Program-made: the position numbers and the translations under genes
Part shown: positions 15,725 through 24,264 of the stretch, one piece after another
How the letters are laid out: each line of letters starts with the position of its first letter
Position numbering within the stretch: the stretch's first letter is position 1
Notes under the pieces: model-generated
The model's database searches: none
What the model saw: the letters and a program-made list of their open reading frames with translations, nothing else
Told to the model about the DNA's origin: nothing
NCBI GenBank assembly: GCA_037381915.1
Contig: JARRQJ010000008.1
Span: 1-64,000 of the forward strand
Origin: JARRQJ01 sp037381915
GTDB taxonomy: Bacteria; Pseudomonadota; Gammaproteobacteria; DRLM01
DNA: 64,000 nt
Direction of reading: 5' to 3'

Positions 15725-16762
15725 ATGTTACAGCTAAATCATTCCTCATGGCAGCGCCCCCGCTGGCAACAGGCCCTGGCCGACGCCGTCAAAGACCGGC
15801 GGGAGCTTATGGACCTGCTGGAATTGCCGCGGGGAACACTGTTGCCGGGCGGCCATGCAGACCGACACTTTCCCTTGCGCGTACCCCGTGCTTATGTGGC
15901 GCGCATGCGCAAGGGCGACCCTGACGATCCCTTATTGCGGCAAGTCCTGCCCGTCGCCGCGGAGGACGTGGAATCCGCGGCGTACCGCAGCGATCCCGTG
16001 GGGGATCTTGCAGCCATGCCCGTACCCGGCGTCTTACATAAATACCACGGACGGGTACTGTTGATTACCACCGGCGCCTGCGGCATTCATTGCCGCTACT
16101 GTTTTCGCCGTCATTTCCCCTACGGCGACGCCAACCCCGCTCCCGGCACCTGGCGCCTGGCCCTGGACTACATCGCCGCCGATCCCACTATTACCGAGGT
16201 CATCCTCAGTGGCGGCGATCCGCTGGCATTGCCGGACCGGCGGCTTGCGGAGCTCGCGGTACAGTTGGACGCCATCCCCCATATCCAACGCCTGCGCATC
16301 CACAGCCGCTTGCCCATCGTGTTGCCGGAGCGGGTCGATCCCCCGCTGCTGGCCTGGCTGGAGGCCTCCCGCCTGCAAAAGGTGATGGTCGTACACGCCA
16401 ATCATCCCAACGAAATCGGGGAAGATACCCTGCGCTCTTTGCGAAATTTACGGACCTGCGGTGTCACCGTGCTCAATCAAGCCGTGTTGTTGCGGGGCGT
16501 CAACGACAGCGCGGACATCCTCGCTGCCTTGAGCAACGCCCTGTTTGCGGCCGGGGTGTTGCCTTACTACCTGCATTTATTGGATAAAGTACAAGGGGCG
16601 GCCCACTTCGACGTCCGCGAAACGGACGCCCTCGCACTCATGCATGCCCTGCAGGTCCGACTGCCCGGTTACCTGGTCCCGCGCCTGGTTCGAGAGACCG
16701 CCGGGGCGCCTGCAAAATCCCCGGTCCACCGCGACGCATGCGCCGAGGCTGCTCCTGATTAA
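15725..16762 (+). CDS. epmB: EF-P lysine 2,3-aminomutase EpmB
   Basis: EpmB (YjeK) is a radical-SAM, PLP-dependent enzyme converting (S)-alpha-lysine to (R)-beta-lysine for EF-P modification. The 345-residue protein contains the cluster motif CGIHCRYCFRRHFPY (CxxxCxxC), ILSGGDPL and the PLP-region DKVQGAAHF. The ATG at 15725 has AAGGTG just upstream and aligns with the amino end of the E. coli protein. An in-frame ATG at 15638 would add 29 residues with no family resemblance. Confidence 0.94.
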   Translation: MLQLNHSSWQRPRWQQALADAVKDRRELMDLLELPRGTLLPGGHADRHFPLRVPRAYVARMRKGDPDDPLLRQVLPVAAEDVESAAYRSDPVGDLAAMPVPGVLHKYHGRVLLITTGACGIHCRYCFRRHFPYGDANPAPGTWRLALDYIAADPTITEVILSGGDPLALPDRRLAELAVQLDAIPHIQRLRIHSRLPIVLPERVDPPLLAWLEASRLQKVMVVHANHPNEIGEDTLRSLRNLRTCGVTVLNQAVLLRGVNDSADILAALSNALFAAGVLPYYLHLLDKVQGAAHFDVRETDALALMHALQVRLPGYLVPRLVRETAGAPAKSPVHRDACAEAAPD

Positions 16763-16857
16763 GCTTGGCGTTTGCTATACTTTTGCGGAACGCCAGTTAA
16801 TCCCGCGCAACACCACCGCAGAAAACACAAATTAATAATTTATAGAGGGGATACGCA

Positions 16858-18510
16858 ATGCCGCAGACGATCTCGAGTTCGTCGGACGACCAATCGGGTC
16901 TGGACGGCGCTTCCCTGCGGCCCCCCATTCACCATCTCCATGCGTGGGTGGAGACCTTGCCGCTCGCTGATGTCAACCAGACTTACCAGCGTGTCCTGGA
17001 CATGCTGCTGAAAATCAATGGCGGCGACCTGTCCTGTCAGGAACAGTTTCAGGCCTTGGAGCTGCTCCGCAGCCCCCTCCAATATTTGAGCGACTCATTG
17101 AGATACCAGCTCATGGGTACTTGCCTGCCCCTGACGATTAAAACGCGTGGCATCGCCGCTCAGCTTTTTGAGCTCCATTCGGAAATGGCCAAAGGCTACC
17201 AACACATCTGCGAAGTATTGTACGACCTGAACGCTATGCGCCAGGATTTCACGACACTTACCACCAGCCTGCACCGTTCCCTGCATTATCTCAGCCAGGG
17301 ACTGTTGACCGACTATCAGATCTACGAGCCCAACAGCGACGATTACTGGCGTCGCATTCACCATACCTATGACAGCGCGGAACGCAAGGGCCTGCAATCG
17401 AGTATTGTCAAAGACCCGTATCTCGGCAATAAGCAGGAAACCTCCGTTGCAGAGCAATACAAACAGATCCTGTTGCTGGCGCTGGCCAATCCTTACCGTC
17501 ATTCACAACCGGATCTGGCCTGGATCTATACGCAATTGCATCACTGGGCACCCCTGTGTCAACTCCGTCCCGCCGATCATTTCGACGAACCGCGATATGG
17601 CTGTCTCGTGGATATGGCCAGCGACGGGCCGCCCCCATATGTTGCCGATAACCCGATTCCCTATCCCGCCACCTGCCGACTGTTTGAGACGTCGGCGCTC
17701 ATCGATACGCTGCTCAACGCATTGCCCCGAAACCCCGAGCCGTTGGCGGCTCAAGAGTCCGGCACTGTTATGCGGCAGACGATGGCAAATCGCAGCAGTC
17801 TTCTGTACGCCCTCATCACGGCTTGGAGCCTGACCGCAAAACGCAAGTTTTCCCGCATGCAGTCCGGCGCCGCGAGTATCTCCGTCCGCTTGGGTCTCAG
17901 CGCCATCCACCAGTTCATCGACATCCGCGACGCCAAACCGGATGCTGAAGAGGCGGACAAGGAAACACCCGCCACGGCGGATATTGCGAAGAAGCCATCG
18001 AGCGGCGAAGTGACCGCCGGCAGCGGCGCTTATTTGTGTGAGGTGATAAACGAAAGTGCGGGCGGCGCCTGCTTAAAATGGCGGAGCGCAAACAAAAGCA
18101 AGATTCGCGTCGGCGAATTGGTCGCGGTCGGCCGTAGCGGTGAATCCGGCGCCATGCCGGGTATCGCGGTGATCCGCTGGCTGAAAAGCGCCGGCAACCA
18201 CACCGTCAAATTCGGCGTCCAATTGCTTTCCCCGGATGCCATCCCCATCGCCATCCGGGTCTATAGCGCCAAGAGCCAGGACGGCGAGCATGATTATTTG
18301 AAAGGTTTGTATGTTCCGGAATTCCAAACCACCCGCCAGCCGCCGAGCCTGATCCTACCCGCCTTCCTCTATCATAGCGACGATATTGTTTCCGTCGCCA
18401 TGGACGGCCAGGAACACAGCCTGCAGTTGACCAAGCTCGTCGACGCCACTCAGGGTTTCAGCCGCTTTCGTTTCGACGCCGTCACCCCGGATAGCAGCCG
18501 CCGTCACTGA
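16858..18510 (+). CDS. large PilZ-like domain protein of unknown role
   Basis: The 550-residue product is soluble with no signal peptide. Residues 30-320 are mostly helical and not recognisable to me. A PilZ-type region seems to begin with RKFSR at 329-333 (RxxxR) and resume with NESAGGACLKW at 398-408 (NxSxxG), separated by a charged, low-complexity insert at about 360-385. The barrel then continues (ELVAVGR, IAVIRWLKSAGNHTVKFGVQLLSP). A further 80-residue carboxyl extension follows. These motifs suggest a cyclic-di-GMP effector, which fits the degenerate EAL protein two genes away. A GAGGGG ribosome site precedes the ATG. Confidence in the PilZ assignment is moderate; the rest is unknown. 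Confidence 0.7.
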   Translation: MPQTISSSSDDQSGLDGASLRPPIHHLHAWVETLPLADVNQTYQRVLDMLLKINGGDLSCQEQFQALELLRSPLQYLSDSLRYQLMGTCLPLTIKTRGIAAQLFELHSEMAKGYQHICEVLYDLNAMRQDFTTLTTSLHRSLHYLSQGLLTDYQIYEPNSDDYWRRIHHTYDSAERKGLQSSIVKDPYLGNKQETSVAEQYKQILLLALANPYRHSQPDLAWIYTQLHHWAPLCQLRPADHFDEPRYGCLVDMASDGPPPYVADNPIPYPATCRLFETSALIDTLLNALPRNPEPLAAQESGTVMRQTMANRSSLLYALITAWSLTAKRKFSRMQSGAASISVRLGLSAIHQFIDIRDAKPDAEEADKETPATADIAKKPSSGEVTAGSGAYLCEVINESAGGACLKWRSANKSKIRVGELVAVGRSGESGAMPGIAVIRWLKSAGNHTVKFGVQLLSPDAIPIAIRVYSAKSQDGEHDYLKGLYVPEFQTTRQPPSLILPAFLYHSDDIVSVAMDGQEHSLQLTKLVDATQGFSRFRFDAVTPDSSRRH

Positions 18511-18565
18511 GCGCGTTCACCGCCTGCGGCGCATACCCGTCGTGGAGCGCGCGGCGCGCCCGCGG

Positions 18566-19102
18566 TTACGATTCGGTGCGCTTGAACAGCAGGCTGAACT
18601 CCGGCGGATAAACCAGCAGTCCGCCGCCGTCCAAGGTCCCCGGCACCAGTTCCTTGGCAGTGATGGAATCCTCCGGCACCGGCAAGGAACTGTGTATTCC
18701 CCATTTGGCGGCATGCTCAAAACCGAAGCGTCGATAATAGTCGGGGTGGCCGATCACCACAATGGCCTTATGGCCGAGCTCTTCCGCCTTGGCCTGCGCC
18801 GCTTCCAGCAGGGTCGAGCCTATCCCCCGATGGGACTGAGAAGGCACCACGGACATGGGGGCCAGGGCCAGCACCTCGATCTGCTTTCCTTGCCGATCGA
18901 GATGGGCGTGGAACAACAGGATATGCCCGGCGACGCGCTCGCCGACCTCGGCGACCAAGGACAGTTCGGGGATAAAACTTTTCGACTGCCTGACCACCGC
19001 CACCAGCTGCGCCTCGGCGTCACCCCCGAAGGCGCTCTTGTTCACCACGGTGATGGCTTTCGCATCCGATTGATTTTCTTGTCTTACCTTTACTTCCTGC
19101 AT
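18566..19102 (-). CDS. GNAT family N-acetyltransferase (YhbS-like)
   Basis: The 178-residue protein has the acetyl-CoA-binding pattern of GNAT enzymes in PSQSHRGIGSTLLEAAQ (about residues 87-103) and the YhbS-type ending GHPDYYRRFGFEHA. Family members acetylate amines of small molecules or proteins; the substrate here is unknown. ATG 19102 is chosen over a start 7 codons upstream because GGAGG lies 6 bases before it. It is convergent with the PilZ-like gene and divergent from the REC-PAS-EAL gene. Confidence 0.88.
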   Translation of the reverse strand: MQEVKVRQENQSDAKAITVVNKSAFGGDAEAQLVAVVRQSKSFIPELSLVAEVGERVAGHILLFHAHLDRQGKQIEVLALAPMSVVPSQSHRGIGSTLLEAAQAKAEELGHKAIVVIGHPDYYRRFGFEHAAKWGIHSSLPVPEDSITAKELVPGTLDGGGLLVYPPEFSLLFKRTES

Positions 19103-19292
19103 TGTTGGCCTCCAAACGCACACACGGCTACCATCCGGCTGGCTGTAACCCTAGTCTCATATACAAGCAAAGGATGAGGAGTTGGTCAATACACTAATGT
19201 TTCGTACCGATTTACCGATAAATTTAGCGTGCACACGGGGAACAAAACAATCCCAGCTGTTGGTTGCCCGACAGCATACTTGGGAGAAACCA

Positions 19293-20972
19293 ATGTCTCA
19301 GGGACAAGCGGGGCTGGCCGGCAAGCCCCAACCAAATAATCAGGGTATATTACGATTACTGATCCTAGAGGACTCCGCCGCCGCCGCGCAATCACTGATC
19401 GATCCCCTCCGCGAAGCCGGCTATGCCATCACCGCGGCGCGGATAAAGTCTCCTCTGGAATTCCAGGCGGCCCTCAAAAAACAAGAGTGGGACCTCATCA
19501 TAACCCCCCCAGCCTTGGCGGGCTTCAAGGCCAAACAGGCGCTCGCGCTACTCTCTCACGCCAAGGTAGACACGCCTTGCATCATCATCAGCGATCATTT
19601 CAGCGATGAAGAATATACGGAGGCACTGCGTTTCGGCGTTCGCGCGCTGATAAAGCGCGATCAATTCGACCAGCTGGTGCTCACGGTTCAGCGGGAACTG
19701 CGCGATCTGGCCATGCGCCGGGCCCGCCATCATTACGAGAAGATGTTCCGGCAAAGCGAACGCCGTTGCCAGATTCTGTTGAAATCTTCGCTCAATGCCA
19801 TCGCCTGTATCCGCAACGGCAAGGTGATATATTCGAACCCGGTTTTCAATCAGTTGCGTGGCAAAAGCCCGGCGCAGGGTTCGCAGATAATCGACCTCAT
19901 CCACGCCGACGATCACCAACGTTTTCAACAGCTGTTAAGCGACGTGGAAATGGGGAAGAATCTTTCCGACAGGATGGAATTGCGTATCTTGGACGAAAAC
20001 GCCGAGCCACGACCGGCCAAAGTAGAGGCCATGCTGGCTTACGTCAATGAACAGTCGTGCGCGCAGATCTCCATCTCTCCCCAGGTGGATCCGGACCAAA
20101 CGGGCAAGCCCGCACCCTCCGCTACTCCGGTAGAAATGCGCGGCAACGCGCCTGCCCCAAGCGAGGCCCCTCGGGCCTCCGCCAATGACGCCGCCACCAT
20201 CCAGGACGAAGACCCGGCGATGTACCAGAGAGTGCACGACGCTCTATCGGCAGGGCGTTTCCGACTGGTCTATCAGCCCATCGTGCCCCTGCATGCGCAA
20301 TCTGCCGAGCGGTATGAGGCTCTCATCCGCATGATCGACGAAAACGGCGAAGAAATACCGCCGGCCAGCTTCATGCCCGCCGCCGAAAGGGCCGGGCTGA
20401 TGCCGGAAATCGACCGCTGGGTCATCCGTTCATCCCTGGAAACCCTGGCCAAACTGCACAGCGAAAAGAAAGAGACCAGCCTGTTGGTGAAATTATCCGA
20501 GAACAGCCTCGGCGACCAGCGCCTGGTTCCCTGGATCAATGAACAGTTGAGCGAATTTCACCTTCCCGGCGACACCCTCATTTTTGAAATCAAGGAATCC
20601 TACATACTACATCAACCCAAAGCGGCGAAGCACTTGATCGGCGGCCTCAAGCTATTACATTGCGGCACGGCGCTTGGACACTTCGGTTCGGATCCGCAGT
20701 CTTTGAATCACCTCGAACAACTACACGTGGATTTCGTAAAACTGGCCGGCACCTTCGTCGACAATCTGACCGACGATTCCAAGGGCCAGGCCATGATCAA
20801 GGCGGTAGTACAAACCGCCCATGATCTCGGCACCCTCACCATCGCTACATTCGTGCAGGACGCCAGCAAGGTGGCCGCCCTGTGGCAATGCAACGTGGAT
20901 TACATCCAGGGCTATTTCCTGCAGGCTCCGGACCAGGACATGTCCTACGACTTTTCGGATCAAGAGGTGTAA
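19293..20972 (+). CDS. degenerate REC-PAS-EAL protein, FimX-like without GGDEF
   Basis: The 559-residue protein has three parts. Residues 20-135 form a receiver-like domain lacking the phospho-acceptor: the usual Asp position in DLIITPPALAG is Pro72. Residues about 150-265 look like a PAS domain. After a Pro/Ala-rich linker comes an EAL domain at about 310-555. The EAL signature is kept (YEALIRM) but catalytic metal ligands are gone: the DDFGTGYSSL region reads LGHFGSDPQSL, and the conserved Asn before it is Lys400 (LVKLSENSL). It should bind rather than hydrolyse cyclic-di-GMP, like FimX of Pseudomonas and Xanthomonas, which act on type IV pili. Unlike FimX it has no GGDEF domain between PAS and EAL. 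ATG 19293 is preferred because GGGAG precedes it. Confidence 0.82.
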   Translation: MSQGQAGLAGKPQPNNQGILRLLILEDSAAAAQSLIDPLREAGYAITAARIKSPLEFQAALKKQEWDLIITPPALAGFKAKQALALLSHAKVDTPCIIISDHFSDEEYTEALRFGVRALIKRDQFDQLVLTVQRELRDLAMRRARHHYEKMFRQSERRCQILLKSSLNAIACIRNGKVIYSNPVFNQLRGKSPAQGSQIIDLIHADDHQRFQQLLSDVEMGKNLSDRMELRILDENAEPRPAKVEAMLAYVNEQSCAQISISPQVDPDQTGKPAPSATPVEMRGNAPAPSEAPRASANDAATIQDEDPAMYQRVHDALSAGRFRLVYQPIVPLHAQSAERYEALIRMIDENGEEIPPASFMPAAERAGLMPEIDRWVIRSSLETLAKLHSEKKETSLLVKLSENSLGDQRLVPWINEQLSEFHLPGDTLIFEIKESYILHQPKAAKHLIGGLKLLHCGTALGHFGSDPQSLNHLEQLHVDFVKLAGTFVDNLTDDSKGQAMIKAVVQTAHDLGTLTIATFVQDASKVAALWQCNVDYIQGYFLQAPDQDMSYDFSDQEV

Positions 20973-20976
20973 GACA

Positions 20977-21005
20977 AAGGCCCCGAGTTACCGTCCGGGG
21001 GCCTT
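20977..21005. terminator. shared hairpin between convergent genes
   Basis: AAGGCCCC (20977-20984) pairs perfectly with GGGGCCTT (20998-21005) around a 13-base loop. It lies just after the REC-PAS-EAL stop codon and 34 bases beyond the htpX stop on the other strand. On the minus strand it is followed by TTTGTCTT, so it fits best as the htpX terminator, and may serve both genes. Confidence 0.6.
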
Positions 21006-21038
21006 CGCTATTTCCGTGACCGGAAAACGAGCAGGCGA

Positions 21039-21848
21039 TCAGCTTTCGGCGCGCAACGCCGCAATCCGTTCGCTCAACGGCGGATGGGTCATGAAAAGGC
21101 GCCGCACGCCCTGCCCTATCCCCCCGGCGATGCCGAACGCCGCCATCTGATCCGGCAGGGGTTGCGAATGCAAGCCGGCCAGGCGTTCCAAGGCGGCGAT
21201 CATCTTTTCGCGGCCCGCCAAGCGGGCGCCGCCGGCGTCGGCGCGGAACTCGCGGCGGCGACTGAACCAGAATACGATCGTGCTCGCCAAGATACCCAAT
21301 ACCAGTTCGGCGACGATGGAGATGATCCAGAATGCCGGTCCATGACCGCGCTCGTTTTTAAATACCGCGCGATCGACCAGATCCCCGATCACCCGCGATA
21401 AGAAGATGACAAAGGTATTGACCACGCCTTGAATCAAGGCCAGAGTCACCATGTCGCCGTTGGCCACGTGGGTCACTTCATGACCCAGCACCGCTTCCGC
21501 TTCATCCCGGCTCATGGCGTGCAGGAGGCCGCTGCTCACCGCCACCAAGGCCTTGTCGCGGCTCATGCCCGTGGCGAAGGCGTTAACGTCCGGCGAATCA
21601 TAGAGGGCCACCTCCGGCATGCCGATGCCCGCGGCGCGCGCCAGGCGCTGCACGGTTTCCACCAGCCAGCGTTCACCCTCATTGCGCGGCCGTTCGATGA
21701 CCTGCGCCCCGGTAAAACGCTTGGCCGTCCACTTGGACATGGCCAGGGAAATGAATAGTATACGGTCCACCCCAAGCAGGTGGAGGGTGATATTCAAGAT
21801 AAAGATGATGGCGAGGTTGGTCGCCACAAACAGCAGAATGCGCTTCAT
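21039..21848 (-). CDS. htpX: membrane zinc protease HtpX, missing one membrane segment
   Basis: HtpX is an inner-membrane metalloprotease that helps FtsH in quality control of membrane proteins. The 269-residue protein keeps the active site HEVTH (123-127), the downstream zinc Glu region REFRADAGGARL, and the carboxyl LFMTHPPLSERI. The amino end is short. After the first membrane segment and LLGVDRIL it goes straight to FISLAMSKW, placing MSKW at 37-40 instead of about 53-64 in typical members. The loop and second membrane helix (the GFGGS-type segment) are absent, in frame. Topology would then place the catalytic domain on the other side of the membrane unless compensated, so function is doubtful. 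Confidence 0.92.
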   Translation of the reverse strand: MKRILLFVATNLAIIFILNITLHLLGVDRILFISLAMSKWTAKRFTGAQVIERPRNEGERWLVETVQRLARAAGIGMPEVALYDSPDVNAFATGMSRDKALVAVSSGLLHAMSRDEAEAVLGHEVTHVANGDMVTLALIQGVVNTFVIFLSRVIGDLVDRAVFKNERGHGPAFWIISIVAELVLGILASTIVFWFSRRREFRADAGGARLAGREKMIAALERLAGLHSQPLPDQMAAFGIAGGIGQGVRRLFMTHPPLSERIAALRAES

Positions 21849-21973
21849 GCAAACACCCCAACAAAAAACAATCGTTTATCCAAATAAGGGCGAGACCAGG
21901 CGTTTTCAAGCCCACTCATTCCCCAGGTTCAACGGCGAGTTAGACAGCGTAGACCGCTGGATGCTCCCGGCTC

Positions 21974-24229
21974 TCACTCGACTTCGACGATCATCCTGTC
22001 GACCTTGCGCAAACCGCGCGGCAAACTGGCGCCGCGGCGACCGCGTTCGCCCGCATAGTGTTCCAAATCGGTGCAGCTCAGCCTCATATGCCGCTGCCCC
22101 GCGTACACCAGCAACGCGGCCCCGCTCGGCACGCTGGCGATCGCGCTGACATATTCCTCCCGGGCCGCCACCTTGGCCCCGGGGATGGCCATGATCTTGT
22201 TTCCCTTCCCCTTGGCGAGTTGCGGCAGGTCGGCGACGGGGAAGACCAACATCCGGCCCAGGTTACTCACCACCGCCACCACGTCACCGCCGACATCCTT
22301 GACCGGCACCGGCGCCAATACCCGGGCCCCCTTGGGGAGCGACAAGACCAACTTGCCGTTCTTGTTCTTGGCCATCAGATTCTCCAGCTTCACGATGAAT
22401 CCGTAACCGGCATCGCTGCCGAGCAGATACAAATCCTCGGCGTTCCCGATGATGACACCCACAAACGCCGCCCCCGCCGGTGGACTCAAGCGACCGGTCA
22501 GAGGCTCGCCCTGGCCGCGCGCCGACGGCAGGCTATGGATCGGCAAGGCATAGGTACGGCCGGTGGAGTCGACGAATATCGCCAATTGATTGCTGCGGCC
22601 GCGGGCGGCGGCAAGAAAGCCGTCTCCCGCCTTGTAGTTCAGCGCGGCCGGGTCGATGTCGTGCCCCTTGGCGGCACGCACCCAGCCCATCTGGGACAAC
22701 ACCACGGTCGTCGCCTCGCTGCTCACCAGGGATTCGGCGGCGAAGGCCTGGGCGGCGCCGCGCGCGACGATGGGCGAACGGCGGTCGTCGCCATACTGTT
22801 CCGCGTCTGCCCCGAGTTCCTTGCGCACCAAGGTCCGCAGGCGTTGCTTGGAAGCCAGGATCTTCTGCAAGGTGTCGCGCTCGGCCGCCAGGTCGGACTG
22901 TTCGCCGCGGATCTTCATCTCCTCCAACTTGGCCAAGTGGCGCAGTCTGAGGTCAAGGATGGCGTCCGCCTGAACGGCACTCAGTTTAAAACGCGCCATC
23001 AACACCGGCTTGGGCTCGTCCTCGGTGCGGATAATGTGAATCACTTCGTCGAGATTGAGATAGGCGATCAACAGGCCGTCGAGGATGTGCAGCCGGGCCA
23101 CGACCTTGTCCAAACGATACTGCAGCCGGCGGCGGACGGTTTCGGTACGGAACACCAGCCACTCTGCCAGCAGCTCCCGCAAATTTTTCACCTGCGGCCT
23201 GCCGTCGAGCCCGATCATATTGAGATTGACCCGATAGCTGCGCTCGAGATCGGTGGTGGCGAACAGATGGGACATTAAGGCCCCGGTGTCGACACGATTG
23301 GAGCGCGTGACGATCACCAGGCGAGTGGGATTCTCATGATCCGATTCATCGCGCAGATCCTCGACCATGGGCAGTTTCCTCGCCGCCATCTGCGCCGCGA
23401 TCTGTTCCAGGATCTTCGCCCCCGACACCTGATAAGGCAGGGCGGTGACCACGATAGCGCCGTCTTCGATCTCGTAGCGGGCGCGCAGGCGTACCGAGCC
23501 GTTGCCGGTCTCATACATCTGCGCCAATTCCCCGCGCGAGCTGATGATCTCGGCCTCGGTGGGATAATCGGGACCCTGGATATGCTCACACAGTTCGGCG
23601 ACGCCGGCCTTGGGATCTTCCAGCAAGCGAATACAGGCGCTCGCCACTTCGCGGGCGTTATGCGGCGGAACATCGGTGGCCATGCCCACCGCAATACCGG
23701 TGACACCGTTCAGCAGGACATTGGGTAAGCGCGCCGGCAGCAGCGCCGGCTCTTCCAGGGTGCCGTCGAAATTGGGCACCCATTCCACCGTACCCTGCCC
23801 CAGTTCGCTCAACAACACTTCGGCATAGCGGGCCAGGCGCGACTCGGTATAGCGCATCGCCGCGAAGGATTTGGGATCGTCGGGCGAGCCCCAGTTGCCC
23901 TGACCATCCACCAGGGGATAACGATAGGAAAACGGCTGCGCCATGAGCACCATGGCCTCATAACAGGCGCTGTCGCCATGGGGATGGAATTTGCCCAGCA
24001 CGTCGCCTACGGTGCGGGCGGATTTTTTATATTTCGCCGCGGCGGACAGGCCCAGCTCCGACATGGCGTAGACGATGCGCCGCTGTACCGGCTTCAAGCC
24101 GTCGCCGATATGCGGCAGGGCGCGGTCCAAAATGACGTACATGGAATAATCCAGGTAGGCCTTTTCGGTGAACGTTTTCAGGGGAAGGCGCTCGACGCCC
24201 TCGTGACTGACTTCTCCGGCAATAGCCAT
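21974..24229 (-). CDS. parC: DNA topoisomerase IV subunit A ParC
   Basis: ParC is the DNA-cutting subunit of topoisomerase IV, which unlinks daughter chromosomes. The 751-residue protein has LDYSMYVILDRALPHIGDGLKPVQRRI, the quinolone-region HPHGDSACYEAMV and the catalytic Tyr in MRYTESRLARYA. A carboxyl beta-pinwheel domain from about residue 500 is degenerate in the ParC way, without a GyrA box. It follows parE after 35 bases on the same strand. Confidence 0.97.
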   Translation of the reverse strand: MAIAGEVSHEGVERLPLKTFTEKAYLDYSMYVILDRALPHIGDGLKPVQRRIVYAMSELGLSAAAKYKKSARTVGDVLGKFHPHGDSACYEAMVLMAQPFSYRYPLVDGQGNWGSPDDPKSFAAMRYTESRLARYAEVLLSELGQGTVEWVPNFDGTLEEPALLPARLPNVLLNGVTGIAVGMATDVPPHNAREVASACIRLLEDPKAGVAELCEHIQGPDYPTEAEIISSRGELAQMYETGNGSVRLRARYEIEDGAIVVTALPYQVSGAKILEQIAAQMAARKLPMVEDLRDESDHENPTRLVIVTRSNRVDTGALMSHLFATTDLERSYRVNLNMIGLDGRPQVKNLRELLAEWLVFRTETVRRRLQYRLDKVVARLHILDGLLIAYLNLDEVIHIIRTEDEPKPVLMARFKLSAVQADAILDLRLRHLAKLEEMKIRGEQSDLAAERDTLQKILASKQRLRTLVRKELGADAEQYGDDRRSPIVARGAAQAFAAESLVSSEATTVVLSQMGWVRAAKGHDIDPAALNYKAGDGFLAAARGRSNQLAIFVDSTGRTYALPIHSLPSARGQGEPLTGRLSPPAGAAFVGVIIGNAEDLYLLGSDAGYGFIVKLENLMAKNKNGKLVLSLPKGARVLAPVPVKDVGGDVVAVVSNLGRMLVFPVADLPQLAKGKGNKIMAIPGAKVAAREEYVSAIASVPSGAALLVYAGQRHMRLSCTDLEHYAGERGRRGASLPRGLRKVDRMIVEVE

Positions 24230-24264
24230 TATCGTGTTCCCATGGTTATGTGCAGCTTACGCGT

